Shown: piece after piece, positions 1-10,000 of the stretch
How positions within the stretch are numbered: the first letter of the stretch is position 1
How the letters are laid out: every line of letters begins with the position of its first letter
NCBI RefSeq assembly: GCF_009731355.2
Contig: NZ_AP022810.1
Span: 3,128,001 to 3,192,000, forward strand
Direction: 5' to 3'
Length of the DNA stretch: 64,000 bases
Origin: Desulfuromonas sp. AOP6
GTDB lineage: Bacteria; Desulfobacterota; Desulfuromonadia; Desulfuromonadales; SZUA-540
The notes under the pieces: generated by a model
What the model saw: only the letters and a program-made list of their open reading frames with translations
Told to the model about the DNA's origin: nothing
The model's database searches: none
Translations under genes and position numbers: made by a program

Positions 1-53
1 TCAAAACCATCAAAGGCTTGTTGTGGCAGGCGAGCTGGCGATAACTTCTTCAT
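1..53 (-). CDS. Possible 5' end of a gene leaving the window (uncertain)
   Basis: On the minus strand an ATG at 53-51 follows a good Shine-Dalgarno (GGGAGG, about 6 bases upstream) and opens a frame reading MKKLSPARLPQQAFDGF to the window edge. The plus strand of the same bases could instead be the last 13 codons of an upstream gene, ending in TAA at 42-44. That reading fits the plus-strand terminator just downstream (72-123). The sequence cannot decide between the two, and no product is recognised. Confidence 0.3.
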   Translation of the reverse strand, partial: MKKLSPARLPQQAFDGF

Positions 54-71
54 TGCAAACCTCCCGAACAA

Positions 72-123
72 TCAAGGCCGAAAGCAGGGATGCCTCCCCC
101 TGACTTCGGCCTTGAGTCTTTTT
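72..123 (+). terminator. Rho-independent terminator
   Basis: An 11-bp perfect stem (TCAAGGCCGAA at 72-82, TTCGGCCTTGA at 105-115) has an inner caggg/ccctg pairing and is followed by GTCTTTTT. The T-run lies on the plus-strand side only, so it would end a plus-strand transcript entering from before the window. Confidence 0.7.
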
Positions 124-230
124 GGCCCGGATAATTCTCAGCCAAGGCCCCTTATGACTTGCAGATTCCTTGAAATGGGATTGCTTTCCTGCTTCAATGG
201 AGCAGAACCCGCACCCTGCAAGGAGATGCC

Positions 231-2222
231 ATGAAAAATCCTGACTTCAAGGTCCCTGCTGTCAAGGCTTCTATCGACACCCTGCGCCTGCTATCGGCCG
301 ACATGGTGGAACAGGCCAACTCCGGCCATCCTGGCACCCCCATGGAGGCGGCGCCTCTGGCCTATCTCCTCTTTCAGCGCCACCTGCGGCATAACCCCGC
401 GAATCCGGCCTGGCCGGGCCGGGACCGCTTCATCCTCTCCTGCGGGCACGCCTCCGCACTGCTCTACAGCCTGCTGCACCTGAGCGGCTACGACCTCTCT
501 CTCGACGATCTCCAAAACTTCCGCCAACTCGACAGCCGCACCCCCGGCCACCCCGAATTCGGCCACACCCCCGGCGTCGAGACGACCACCGGACCCTTGG
601 GGCAGGGCTTCGCCGTCGGCGTCGGCATGGCCATGGGAGCCCGCCACCTCGCGCAAACTATCGACACCCAGCTTTTCGATACCCGCGTCTACACCATCTG
701 CTCCGACGGCGACCTTATGGAAGGGGTGGCGTCCGAGGCGGCGTCCCTGGCGGGGCATCTACGCCTGGGCAACCTCATCTCCCTCTACCTCGACAACCGC
801 ATCACCATCGAGGGGGAAACCGACCTGGCTTTCAGCGAAGAGGTCGCCACGCGTTTTCTCGCCTACGGCTGGCAGGTACAGCGGGTGGAAGGGGAGAATC
901 TGGCCGAAATCGACGCGGCTATCGAGGCGGCCAAGAAGGATCCGCGACCGTCCCTCATTATCGCCCGCACCCATATCGGCTTCGGCGCTCCCACCAAGCA
1001 GGACACCGCCGAGGCCCACGGCGCTCCCCTCGGCGCCAACGAACTGGCGCAGACCAAGCGGGCCTTCGGCCGCAAGCCCGACGGGCACTTTGTCATCCCC
1101 GCCAGTGTGCGCCAGCACATGGGCCAGGCCGTCCGCCGCGGCCGCGCCTGGGAGCTTCAATGGACACGCCGCTTTGATCGCCTGAACCAGTCCCTGCATT
1201 CACCCCTGACGGCCTGGCTGCAGATGCGCGAAGGTGGCCTGCCAGACGGTTGGGGGGAGGATCTGCCGACCTTCGACCCTGCCGACGGCCCCTTGGCCAC
1301 CCGCAAGGCTAGCGGCATCGTCCTTAACGCCCTGGCCGCCCGGCTCCCCCTGCTGTTAGGCGGCTCGGCCGACCTCGCCCCTTCCAACAACACCGAACTC
1401 AAGGGTGAGGCCGCCTTTCGCCCCGGTCACAGCGGCCGCAATATTCACTTCGGCGTGCGGGAACACGCCATGGGAGCCATTCTCAACGGCCTCGCCCACA
1501 CCGACGGCCTCATCCCCTTCGGCGGCACCTTTCTCATCTTCTCCGAATACATGCGACCGCCCATGCGCCTGGCCGCCATGATGGGGCTGGCCCCCATCTA
1601 CGTCTTTACCCACGACTCCATCGGCCTTGGCGAGGACGGTCCCACCCACCAACCGGTGGAACAGCTCGCCGCCCTGCGGGCCGTGCCTAACCTCCGCGTC
1701 ATCCGTCCCGGCGACGCCAACGAAACGGCGGTCGCCTGGCACGAGGCCATCGCGCACCGAAGTGGTCCCACCGCCCTTATTCTCTCCCGCCAGAACCTGC
1801 CCATCCTGGACCGCGGCAAACTCGCTTCGGCAGAGGGGCTGCGGCGCGGCGGCTATGTACTGGCCTCGGAGGAAGGCGATCTCGATATACTGCTGCTGGC
1901 CAGCGGCTCGGAAGTCTCCCTCGCCTTGAAGGCCCGGGACATGTTGCAGCAACAAGGGAAGGGGACCCGGGTCGTCTCCCTGCCTTGCTGGGAGCTCTTC
2001 GAGGCCCAGGATGAAACCTACCGCCGGCAGGTGCTGCCGCCTTCCTGTCAGCGACGCCTCGCCGTGGAAGCAGCCAGCCCCTTCGGCTGGGAGCGCTACG
2101 TCGGCCTGCAGGGTGCTGTCATCGGCCTCGACGGCTACGGCGCCAGCGCCCCGGCTGACCAGCTTTTTGAGCGCTTCGGTTTCACGGCGGCCCAGATCGC
2201 CGCCCGCGCCCTGGCCCTGTAA
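231..2222 (+). CDS. tkt: Transketolase
   Basis: This 663-residue protein is the full length of a one-chain transketolase. That enzyme moves two-carbon ketol units between sugar phosphates in the pentose phosphate pathway, using thiamine diphosphate and a divalent metal in the cytoplasm. The N-terminal cofactor domain shows GHPG (32-35), GPLGQG (121-126) and the metal/diphosphate motif GDGDLMEG region (about 158-165). The middle domain carries the catalytic-Glu segment FGVREHAMG, and a C-terminal transketolase domain follows. The ATG has AAGGAGATGCC directly upstream. The gene stands alone between a terminator and the ECF sigma operon. Confidence 0.95.
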   Translation: MKNPDFKVPAVKASIDTLRLLSADMVEQANSGHPGTPMEAAPLAYLLFQRHLRHNPANPAWPGRDRFILSCGHASALLYSLLHLSGYDLSLDDLQNFRQLDSRTPGHPEFGHTPGVETTTGPLGQGFAVGVGMAMGARHLAQTIDTQLFDTRVYTICSDGDLMEGVASEAASLAGHLRLGNLISLYLDNRITIEGETDLAFSEEVATRFLAYGWQVQRVEGENLAEIDAAIEAAKKDPRPSLIIARTHIGFGAPTKQDTAEAHGAPLGANELAQTKRAFGRKPDGHFVIPASVRQHMGQAVRRGRAWELQWTRRFDRLNQSLHSPLTAWLQMREGGLPDGWGEDLPTFDPADGPLATRKASGIVLNALAARLPLLLGGSADLAPSNNTELKGEAAFRPGHSGRNIHFGVREHAMGAILNGLAHTDGLIPFGGTFLIFSEYMRPPMRLAAMMGLAPIYVFTHDSIGLGEDGPTHQPVEQLAALRAVPNLRVIRPGDANETAVAWHEAIAHRSGPTALILSRQNLPILDRGKLASAEGLRRGGYVLASEEGDLDILLLASGSEVSLALKARDMLQQQGKGTRVVSLPCWELFEAQDETYRRQVLPPSCQRRLAVEAASPFGWERYVGLQGAVIGLDGYGASAPADQLFERFGFTAAQIAARALAL

Positions 2223-2247
2223 ACCTTTTCGCGGCGGCAGCGTCTAA
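2221..2247 (+). promoter_or_regulatory. Candidate ECF-type promoter for the sigma operon
   Basis: An AACC-type -35 (AAACCTT, 2221-2227) and a GTCTAA -10 (2242-2247) sit at near-canonical RpoE-family spacing. They overlap the transketolase stop codon and lie about 70 bp before the sigma factor start. This would allow autoregulation. A separate sigma70-like pair, TTGACA (2281-2286) and TACTCT (2304-2309), would give an almost leaderless mRNA. Confidence 0.4.
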
Positions 2248-2315
2248 TGAAACAAAATCACCGTGGCGGCAGCCGCCGCGTTGACAGCTGAAGACCCTGG
2301 GGATACTCTCTGCGC

Positions 2316-2903
2316 ATGGATGAAGGTACGGAAAAAATTCTCCTCGAGCAGATACGCCAGGGCAATAACCGCGCTTTTGAACAGTTGGTTCAGGGCCATG
2401 CCGCGCAGATACTGTCCCTGGCCACCCGTCTCATCGGTGATCGCGACGAGGCCGAGGATATTGCCCAGGAAGCCTTCCTGCGGCTGCACCGCTCGTTGGC
2501 CACCTTTCGCGGCGACAGCAAAATATCGACCTGGCTCTACCGCACCGTCAGCCGCCTGGCCATCGACCACCTGCGAAGGGAACAGAGACGACGGAAGCTG
2601 TTCTTTTTCCGTAAAAACGACGACGAAGAGCAGCCCGATCCGGTTGAAAGCGCCGCGGCACCCGATCCTTCGCCGCGAGAGGCGCTGCTGGCACAAGAGA
2701 CGCAGCGACGCCTCAACACCGTGCTGAAAAAACTCTCGCCCCGGCAGCGGGCCGTTTTCATCCTGCGTCACCAGGAGGAACTGCCGTTGAAGGAGATTGC
2801 CCGGATACTTGAATTGGAAGAGGGGACGGTCAAGGCCCATCTGCACCGCGCCGTCACCGTCCTGCGCCACGAACTGCACGATCTGAAGGAAGGTTCGCCA
2901 TGA
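2316..2903 (+). CDS. RNA polymerase sigma factor, ECF (RpoE-like) family
   Basis: This 195-residue protein has the two-domain ECF layout. Region 2 (about 20-95) carries the DEAEDIAQEAFLRLHRSL and WLYRTVSRLAIDHLRRE segments. A charged linker (about 90-125) follows, then region 4 (about 130-185) with the helix-turn-helix PLKEIARILELEEGTVKAHL. It should direct RNA polymerase to envelope or stress promoters. No Shine-Dalgarno precedes the ATG, and the only upstream in-frame option before a stop is a CTG. The 3' end overlaps the anti-sigma gene by ATGA, so the pair is translationally coupled. Confidence 0.92.
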   Translation: MDEGTEKILLEQIRQGNNRAFEQLVQGHAAQILSLATRLIGDRDEAEDIAQEAFLRLHRSLATFRGDSKISTWLYRTVSRLAIDHLRREQRRRKLFFFRKNDDEEQPDPVESAAAPDPSPREALLAQETQRRLNTVLKKLSPRQRAVFILRHQEELPLKEIARILELEEGTVKAHLHRAVTVLRHELHDLKEGSP

Positions 2904-3370
2904 CCAGAGCCAACACAGGGCGCTGCCCAGAAGAGGAACTCACCCTCTATTATTATGGGGAGCTGGAACCGGCCGATCGCCGCGCCATCGACAAACACCT
3001 GGAAGGCTGTGCCGCCTGTCGCCAGCAGCTGGCCGCCCTGGAATCGCTGCTTGGCGCGCTGCCGACGCCGGTCATCGAACTGAGTACCGAGGAAAAACAA
3101 CGCTTCAGCGCCCAGGTCATGGAACACCTCGACCGGCGGCAAAAGCGGCGCTTTTTACCCCTCTTCGGCGGCGGGCTCGCCACGGCGGCGGCCGTGCTCC
3201 TACTGCTGCTCAATACCGGTTCGCCCCCCGATTTGGCGCCACCGGCCGACAGCAACGGCCTGGTCGCCGAGCTGGAGGGGCTGCCGGAGATGGAGCTCCT
3301 GCGCAACCTGGATATCCTGGAGGAACTCGAGCTGCTGCAGGAACTGGGGGATGTGAATGACCATGCCTGA
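2900..3370 (+). CDS. Membrane anti-sigma factor with zinc-finger (zf-HC2) domain
   Basis: This 156-residue protein has a cytoplasmic zf-HC2/ASD domain with zinc ligands H33-xxx-C37-xx-C40. One membrane span (about 88-106) precedes a short periplasmic tail. Such proteins hold the partner ECF sigma factor inactive, and the 4-bp overlap with the sigma gene supports that partnership. The tail (about 121-150) is an acidic, leucine-rich helix (MELLRNLDILEELELLQEL). It closely resembles the C-terminus of the small exported protein encoded next, which suggests contact in the periplasm. Confidence 0.88.
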   Translation: MTRANTGRCPEEELTLYYYGELEPADRRAIDKHLEGCAACRQQLAALESLLGALPTPVIELSTEEKQRFSAQVMEHLDRRQKRRFLPLFGGGLATAAAVLLLLLNTGSPPDLAPPADSNGLVAELEGLPEMELLRNLDILEELELLQELGDVNDHA

Positions 3371-3584
3371 ACGGACGCTCGCCCTTGTGCTGCTGCTGGC
3401 GTCCCTGCTGCTCAGCCCCGGCTCTTTGTCGGCGGCCGAGACCCACACCAGGGATGAAAAGCCGGCCGAGGAAGAACCCCTGAGCGCTACGGATCGTGAA
3501 ATCGTCGAGATGCTTGAGCTGCTGCAAATGCTCGAACTGCTACAGAATATGGAAGTGCTGGCCATGGTGGAGGAGACCGAATGA
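3357..3584 (+). CDS. Small exported acidic leucine-rich protein
   Basis: This 75-residue protein has a signal peptide (hydrophobic residues about 7-26, cleavage near SAA-ET). The mature part is about 48 residues, acidic, and ends in the heptad-like helix EIVEMLELLQMLELLQNMEV. Its start lies 14 bp inside the anti-sigma gene, behind GGGGGATGTGA, and its end overlaps the next gene by 4 bp. No family is recognised. The likeness to the periplasmic tail of the anti-sigma factor suggests it modulates that protein. Confidence 0.7.
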   Translation: MTMPERTLALVLLLASLLLSPGSLSAAETHTRDEKPAEEEPLSATDREIVEMLELLQMLELLQNMEVLAMVEETE

Positions 3585-4099
3585 AACGTATAGGGATTAC
3601 CCTTTTGCTGCTGATGGCTATGCTTGGGCTGGCCGGGCCGGTTCTGGCCGACTCGCCGCCCCCGGCGACCGCACCGACCACCGAGCGCCAGCAGGCCCTG
3701 GAGCGCTGGCAGAATCTTTCGGACGCCGAGCGCCAGCAACTGCGCGAACGCTACCAGCAGTTTCAGACTCTGCCCGCCGACGAGCAGGAGCTGCTGCGTC
3801 AGCGTCTGCAACAGTTCCGTCAGTCGCCACCTGAGAAACAGCAGCAACTGCGCGAACGCTTTCAGCGCTGGCAGCAGCTCCCTGCCGAGCAACGTGAGCA
3901 GCTGCGCGACACCTATCAGCGTTTCCAGTCCCTACCGCCCGAAGAGCGCCAGCAGCTGCGGCAGGAGTTGGAGGATTTGCGCTCCCTGCCCAATGAACAA
4001 CGCCCGCAACGCCGCCAGGAAATCCGCCAGCGCTATTTCGGCAGCCCGGCGATGCGCTCCGGCGGCGGCAGCCGGAACAGCGGCGGCATGCACCGATGA
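3581..4099 (+). CDS. DUF3106-like periplasmic helical-repeat protein
   Basis: This 172-residue protein has a signal peptide (about 1-23). Five imperfect repeats of about 19-20 residues follow, built on LPxEQRxQLRxRYQxF, then a Gly/Ser-rich tail with Met and His. It is strongly helical and rich in Gln, Arg and Glu, as in DUF3106. Many helical periplasmic proteins linked to ECF or two-component systems (CpxP, CnrX, ZraP types) sense metals or misfolded envelope proteins. A similar role here is an inference from the operon. ATGA overlaps join it to both neighbours. Confidence 0.75.
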   Translation: MKRIGITLLLLMAMLGLAGPVLADSPPPATAPTTERQQALERWQNLSDAERQQLRERYQQFQTLPADEQELLRQRLQQFRQSPPEKQQQLRERFQRWQQLPAEQREQLRDTYQRFQSLPPEERQQLRQELEDLRSLPNEQRPQRRQEIRQRYFGSPAMRSGGGSRNSGGMHR

Positions 4100-5085
4100 C
4101 AGGCCCAGCGCGTCCCGCCCCCAAAGCCATGGCCCCCCGTTATGCGGTGCAGGCGGGCTTTTTGCTGTTCTATCTGTGGATCGGCTGGCGCTTCGCTCTC
4201 TGGGCCGCCGCCCTGGCCGGCAGCCAGACCCCCGCCATGGCCCGTCCCGCCGCCGTCGACGGCTTTTTACCCATCAGCGGCCTCATGGGGTTGCGGCACT
4301 GGGCGCAGACAGGTGAACTGCACCCTGTCCATCCAGCCGCCGCCCTCATTCTGTTGGCCGCCATCCTCACCGCCCTCCTGCTCAAGCGCGGCTTCTGCTC
4401 CTGGGTCTGCCCCATCTTCCCGCTGTCGGAAGGGCTCTGGCGCCTGGGAAAACGCCTGACCGGAAGGACTTTCGCTCCCCCTTTCTGGCTCGACCTGCCC
4501 CTGCGCAGCCTCAAATACCTGCTTCTCGGCTTTTTTGTCTACCAGATCCTGTGGATGATGCCGCTGCCCGCCCTGCGGGCGTTCTTGTCCTCCCCCTACC
4601 ACAAGATCGCCGACGTGCGCATGCTGCACTTCTTCCAGGATCCTTCCCTGACCTTTCTTGCTTTTATCGCCGCCATGGTTCTGCTCAGCCTCTTCGTGCA
4701 GATGCCCTGGTGCCGCTACCTCTGTCCCTACGGGGCTCTCCTCGGACTTTTTTCCCTGCTGTCCCTCAGCAAGATCCGCCGCAACGAGCGCCACTGCATC
4801 CGCTGCGGTCTCTGCTCCTCCCGCTGCACCGCCTGGCTGCCGGTCATGCACAAGCGCACCATCCGCTCGGCCGAGTGCTATGGCTGCTACCGCTGCGTGC
4901 AAGGCTGCCCAGCCCCGGGCGCCCTGCAGATGCAGGCAGGCGGACGACCCATCCCCTCCGTCCTTTTCGGCCTGGCCGTCGTCGCTCTCTTCGTCGTCAT
5001 CTCGCTGGCCGGCCGTTTCAGCGGCCACTGGCACAGCCAGGTACCCCTGCAGGAAATCTCCCACTGGCTGCAGCTCCCCCGCTGA
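4096..5085 (+). CDS. NapH/CcoG-like membrane polyferredoxin
   Basis: This 329-residue protein has about five membrane spans, a CSWVCP loop (101-106), a CRYLCP loop (206-211) and two 4Fe-4S motifs: CxxCxxCxxxC (234-244) and CxxCxxCxxxCP (261-272). This pattern matches the NapH/NosR/CcoG group, which pass electrons from the quinone pool or cytoplasm to periplasmic acceptors or help insert copper. It is the last gene of the sigma operon and starts within the end of the DUF3106 gene (ATGA). That links the stress operon to a membrane redox step. The exact substrate is unknown. Confidence 0.85.
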   Translation: MTGPARPAPKAMAPRYAVQAGFLLFYLWIGWRFALWAAALAGSQTPAMARPAAVDGFLPISGLMGLRHWAQTGELHPVHPAAALILLAAILTALLLKRGFCSWVCPIFPLSEGLWRLGKRLTGRTFAPPFWLDLPLRSLKYLLLGFFVYQILWMMPLPALRAFLSSPYHKIADVRMLHFFQDPSLTFLAFIAAMVLLSLFVQMPWCRYLCPYGALLGLFSLLSLSKIRRNERHCIRCGLCSSRCTAWLPVMHKRTIRSAECYGCYRCVQGCPAPGALQMQAGGRPIPSVLFGLAVVALFVVISLAGRFSGHWHSQVPLQEISHWLQLPR

Positions 5086-5123
5086 ACCTTACTTCTTCCG
5101 GCAGCGCCCGGCATTTTCATTTC

Positions 5124-5152
5124 TTGACATACGCCAAACTTACGCCTATAAC
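5124..5152 (+). promoter_or_regulatory. lexA promoter with embedded direct-repeat operator candidate
   Basis: A consensus -35 TTGACA (5124-5129) and -10 TATAAC (5147-5152) are 17 bp apart. The spacer is bounded by a direct repeat TACGCC (5130-5135 and 5141-5146), one helical turn apart. A repressor bound there would block RNA polymerase. It is the best LexA operator candidate in this intergenic gap. Confidence 0.6.
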
Positions 5153-5182
5153 TAGGGGCATCCCCAGCAGAAAGGAGGCCCC

Positions 5183-5785
5183 TTGAGTCCACTGACGCCG
5201 AAACAGAAACAGATTTTCGACTACATCCGCAGCCACCTCGACCAGCATGGCTACGCCCCCACCCAACAGGAAATCGCCCGCGCCTTCGGCTTCTCTTCCC
5301 TGGGTACGGTGCAGAACTACCTCAAGCGCCTGGAACGGGACGGCTATCTGGCCCGCGATTGGAACGCCCGCCGCGGCGCCCGCCCCCTGGCCCAGCGGCG
5401 CGACAGCTGGGAACTCCCTCTCGCCGGCTGGGTGGCCGCCGGCAAGCCCATCGAAGCGGTGGAGCAGCAGGAGAGCATCGAGGTGCCTCCAGCCATGCTC
5501 GGTCCCGGTGAACATTTCGTCCTGCGCGTCAAGGGGGATTCCATGATCGGCGACGGCATTCTCGACGGCGACTATGTCATCGTGCGCAAGCAGGCCGAGG
5601 CCGTCAGCGGCCAGACCGTCGTCGCCCTCATCGGCAACGAGGCCACAGTCAAGCGTCTCTACCGCAAGGGTGCCGCCATGGAACTGCACCCGGCCAACCC
5701 GGCTATGGCTCCCATCCTGGTCGACCCCACGGACGATTTTCGCCTCGAAGGGGTGGTGGTCGGCGTCATCCGCCACTGCGCCTGA
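5183..5785 (+). CDS. lexA: LexA repressor / self-cleaving SOS regulator
   Basis: This 200-residue protein has an N-terminal winged helix (about 1-65; QIFDYIRSHLDQHGYAPTQQE). The S24 peptidase domain shows the cleavage site A86-G87 (WVAAGKP), nucleophile S120 (GDSM) and general base K157. It represses SOS genes until RecA-ssDNA triggers self-cleavage. The start is TTG, chosen because AAAGGAGG lies at 5171-5178 and the family N-terminus begins there. It heads a lexA-imuB-dnaE2 operon, so it probably represses its own mutagenesis genes. Confidence 0.95.
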   Translation: MSPLTPKQKQIFDYIRSHLDQHGYAPTQQEIARAFGFSSLGTVQNYLKRLERDGYLARDWNARRGARPLAQRRDSWELPLAGWVAAGKPIEAVEQQESIEVPPAMLGPGEHFVLRVKGDSMIGDGILDGDYVIVRKQAEAVSGQTVVALIGNEATVKRLYRKGAAMELHPANPAMAPILVDPTDDFRLEGVVVGVIRHCA

Positions 5786-5814
5786 AGACCGAGACCGATT
5801 TCGCCCTTGCCACC

Positions 5815-6999
5815 ATGCCCCGCGATATCCTGCACCTGCATATTCCCGACTTTGCCGTCGCCGTCGCCCGCGTCATCGATCCGGCCTTGCGGCAACGCCC
5901 CGTCGCCCTGGCCCCCGGCGCCTCGGAGCGGGCCCTGCTGCAATGCGTCTCCGCCGAGGGGCGCGCCGAAGGCCTCGTCCCCGGCATGGCGGTGCGGGTG
6001 GCCAGGCGCCTATGTCCGCGTCTCACGCTTATCCCGCCCGACCCGGCGGCCCTGTTCCGGGCCCAGGCCGCTCTCTGCCGCCTCGGCGCCGAAATCTCAC
6101 CCCTGGTCGAACCGGAAATCGCCGGCCGCCTCTACCTCGATATCTCCGGCAGCCGCCGCCTGCTCGGTCCCGGCCGCGATGTCGCCGCCCACCTGGAAGG
6201 GGAAGTCGACCGGCAGCTGCGCCTGAGCGGCGCTGTCGGCCTCGCCGGCAACAAACTGGTGGCCCGTATCGCCGCCGGTTATCTCGAACGCCCCGGCGTC
6301 TGCGACGTCCTGCGCGGCAGCGAGGCCCCCTTCATCAGCTCATTGCCCGTCAGCGTCCTTCCCGGCGTGGGACAAACCCGCGCCTCCCTGCTGCTGCGTG
6401 AGCTTCACCTGCGCCGTGTGGGGGATTTGGCCGCGCTTTCCCTGGACGATCTGCGCCTGCTCTTCGGCGGTTTCGCTCCCCTGCTGCGCCAGCGCGCCTG
6501 TGGCATCGACCCCTCGCCGGTGAGCCCGCCGGCCCGGACGCCGGAAGTCAGGGAACAAGCCTTTCTGCCCCAGGCCGACAATGACGACGAGGCCCTGCTG
6601 GCGACCCTCGCCCGTCTGGTGGAAGGCTGCGCCTATCGCCTGCGCCTGCGCGGGCAAGGGGCTGGCCTCCTCGTACTGACCCTCTATTACGAGGACGGCG
6701 TCACCGCCCGCCGCAGCCGCCGCCTGCCTAACCCGGCTTCCGCTGACACGATCCTCATGGAAACCGCCGAAACCCTCTTCTACGCCACCTGCCAGCGCCG
6801 CGTGCGTCTCAAGGGGATGCGCCTGGCCTGCCAGGAGCTGGGCACGGCCCGGCAGCTTCATCTTTTTACTGAGGCCGGTGGGGAACTTTCGCCGCGGGAA
6901 AGCACCTTGCTGCAGGCCCTCGACCAGCTGCGCCAGCGTCACGGGGTCGACGTCGTCCGGCGCGGGCGCACGCTCCTCAGCCCCCGCCTGGAGGGCTGA
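5815..6999 (+). CDS. Inactive Y-family DNA polymerase, ImuB-like
   Basis: This 394-residue Y-family polymerase resembles Pol IV/DinB overall, but the catalytic acids are gone. The first motif reads HLHIPDF (7-13) instead of HVDMDCF, and the second reads AGRLYLD (103-109) instead of LDEAYLD, so the acidic pair is replaced by G104 and R105. A beta-clamp motif QLHLF occurs at 347-351. Loss of catalysis with a kept clamp motif is the signature of ImuB, which brings DnaE2 to damaged DNA. It lies 29 bp after lexA and 4 bp before dnaE2. No ImuA (RecA-like) gene is present. Confidence 0.88.
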   Translation: MPRDILHLHIPDFAVAVARVIDPALRQRPVALAPGASERALLQCVSAEGRAEGLVPGMAVRVARRLCPRLTLIPPDPAALFRAQAALCRLGAEISPLVEPEIAGRLYLDISGSRRLLGPGRDVAAHLEGEVDRQLRLSGAVGLAGNKLVARIAAGYLERPGVCDVLRGSEAPFISSLPVSVLPGVGQTRASLLLRELHLRRVGDLAALSLDDLRLLFGGFAPLLRQRACGIDPSPVSPPARTPEVREQAFLPQADNDDEALLATLARLVEGCAYRLRLRGQGAGLLVLTLYYEDGVTARRSRRLPNPASADTILMETAETLFYATCQRRVRLKGMRLACQELGTARQLHLFTEAGGELSPRESTLLQALDQLRQRHGVDVVRRGRTLLSPRLEG

Positions 7000-7003
7000 A
7001 GCC

Positions 7004-10000
7004 ATGTCCTTTGTCCATCTTCACTGCCAGTCGTCCTTCTCCCCCGGTTGGGGCGTCCACACACCCGACGTTCTCTGCGAGCGGACCGCCGCCCTGGGCC
7101 TTACCCATCTGGCCCTGACCGACCGCAACGGCCTGTACGGCATCCCCCATTTTCTAGAACAGGCCAGGCACCACGGACTCAGGCCCCTTATCGGCGCTGA
7201 AGCCGTGACGAGCAATCACCGCGCCGTCCTTCTGGCCCGCACACAGGAAGGCTACGCCAATCTCTGCCAACTCCTCTCCGACCTGCACACCCAGACGGGA
7301 TTCTCCCTACCCCGGAAGCTGATGGATCGGCGCCAGGGCCTCACCATTCTCAGCGACGACGGCGATCTCCTGACCGCTCTGGCCGCGCAGGACCGCCACC
7401 ACCTCTACGTGGAAATTTCCCCCGGCCACGCCATGGAGGCGGCCCTGGCCCGCGCTCGCCAGCTGGAGTTGCCGCCGGTGGCCACCGCCCGCACCCTGCT
7501 GCTGGAGAAAGCGGACTTCCCCCTGCACCGGGTGCTGCGGGCCATCGCCCTCAACCGCACCCTGTCGCGCCTGCGCCCCGAAGAGACCGCCAGCCCGCGC
7601 GACTGCCTCTACAGCGCCGAAGAGATGATCGCCCTCTTTCCTCATTGCCCGCAGGCCGTGGAAAACAGCTGGAAGATTGCCGTTGACTGCTGTACGGATT
7701 GGGACTTCTCCACGACGGTCTTCCCCCGCTTCCGCGACCTCGACGACGAAGCTGCTGCCCAGGAACTGCGCCGCCGCGCCAACCAGGGTGCCCTGAGCCG
7801 CTACGGCCAGCTGACCGAGGTGGTTCGCCAGCGCCTGCACAAAGAGCTGGCCATCATCGAGGCCAAGGGCTTCGCCCACTACTTTCTGGTGGTGGAAGAG
7901 CTGGCCCGCCTGTCGCCACGGACCTGCGGACGCGGCAGCGCTGCCGCCTCTCTGGTCGCCTACTGCCTGCAGATCACCCACGTCGACCCCATCCGCCACA
8001 ACCTCTTTTTCGAGCGCTTTCTCAACGCCGAGCGGGTCGACCCCCCCGATATCGACATCGACTTCCCCTGGGACGAGCGCGACGCCGTCCTCGATGCCGC
8101 CTTCGCCCGTTACGGCAGCCGCCGCGCCGCCATGGTCGGTGCTCACATCGGTTTCCGCGGCCGCGCCGCCCTGCGCGAAGTGGCCAAAGTCTACGGTCTG
8201 CCCGAGGCCGATATCGGCGCCATGACCGAGCGCATCTCCGGCTACTGGAAAGCCGAGCAGACTGCGGGCGCCGTCACCAGCCACCCCCTCTTTCGCGACG
8301 CGCCCCTGTCCTCGGAATGGCTGGAGATCCTCGCCGTCGCCCGGCGCCTGCAGGGGCAGATGCGCCACCTCGCCCTGCACTGCGGCGGTCTGGTCATCGT
8401 ACCCGAGGACATCCGCCACCACGTTCCCGTCGAGATGGCCGCCAAGGGCCGGCCCGTCATCCAGTGGGAGAAGGATCAGGCCGAAGCGGCGGGGCTGGTC
8501 AAGATCGACATCCTCGGCAACCGTTCCCTCGCCGTCATCCGTGACGCCGCCGCCGCCATTCGCGCCCACGGCGGCCCCGACCTCGACCCGGCCCGCTGGT
8601 CTCCCCTCGACGATGCGCCAACCCGGCAGCTGCTGCAGCGGGGCGACAGCATGGGCTGCTTCTACATCGAGTCGCCGGCCACCCGCCAGCTGCTGCGCAA
8701 GATGTGGCAGGGGCAGGCCGATGGCCAGCTCGGCGCCGAAGAGCTCTTCGAGCACCTGGTCATGGCCTCTTCCATCATCCGGCCGGCGGCCAACCGCTAC
8801 ATCCGCGAGTTCGTCGCCCGCCTGCACGGCAAGCCCTGGCATTGCCTGCACCCGCGGCTGGAGAGCGTCCTTGGCGAAACCTACGGCATGGCCATCTACC
8901 AGGAGCAGATCACCCAGATGGCCATGGCCCTGGCCGATTTCACCCCCTTCGAGGGGGACCAGCTGCGCAAGATCATCAGCAAGAAACATCCGGGCCAGAG
9001 GCTGATTGATTACCGGCAGAAGTTTTTTCAGGGGGGAAAAAAGAAGGGACTGTCACCGGATTTGCTGGAGCAGGCCTGGCAGGAGGTGCTCTCCTTCGCC
9101 GGCTACTCGTTCTGCAAGCCGCACTCGGCCTCCTACGCCCTGGTCAGCTGCCAGTCGGCCTGGCTCAAGACCCATTACCCGGCCGAGTTCATGGCTGCGG
9201 TCATTTCCAACCAGGGCGGCTACTACTCACCGCTGGCCTATCTGTCGGAGGCAAGGCGGCTCGGCCTGCGCATCCTGCCACCCGACATCAATGCCAGCGA
9301 CCGGCCCTATCGGGGACAGGGCAGCGAGCTGCGCATCGGCCTCATGCAGATTGGCGGGCTGTCGCAGGTGACATTGAAGGGGATTGTGGAAGAGCGGGAG
9401 CGGGGCGGGGATTTCAACAGTTTCAGTGATTTTCTGCGGCGGGTGACCGTGCCGGTGGAGGACGGCCGCCTGCTCATCAAGGCCGGCTGCTTCGATGTCT
9501 TGGAGGGCCGGCAAGCGCGCGCTGACCTGCTGTGGCAGCTTCTGCGCCGCCGCAGCCAGGCGCCGCAGGCAGCCAGCGGCCTGCTGTTCGCGGAAGTGCC
9601 GCGCCGTCAGGCGGCCAGACCAGCCCTCGGCGCCGACGAGATGGATCAGCAGGAGGTGGAAGTTTTGGGGATGCCCATCTCCCGCCATCCCCTCAGCCGC
9701 TATGGCGCCCTGCTCGAGCGCCAGCAGACCATCGCCGCCGCCGACCTCTCCCGCTGGGTAGGCCGCCATGTCAGCCTCGTCGCCTGGTGGGTGACGGGCA
9801 AGGTGGTGCAGACCGCCAAGGGGCAGCCCATGGAGTTCATCTCCTTCGAAGACAGCACCGCCATCTTCGACACCACCTTCTTCCCCCGCGCCTACACCCG
9901 CTTCTGCCGCCTGCTATCGCGGCAGCGCCCCTATCTGCTCAAGGGCAAAGTCGAAGAGGAGTTCGGCGTCTGCACCCTTAACGTGGAATGGGTCGGATTT

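Noticed and set aside
154-234. A 26-codon frame ending in TGA that overlaps the transketolase ATG
   Set aside because: Transketolase has its own good ribosome site, and the short frame has only a weak one and no meaningful composition, so a leader peptide is not supported.
6878-7003. In-frame N-terminal extension of dnaE2 starting inside imuB
   Set aside because: The 42 extra residues do not resemble any polymerase N-terminus, while MSFVHLHCQSS at 7004 does.
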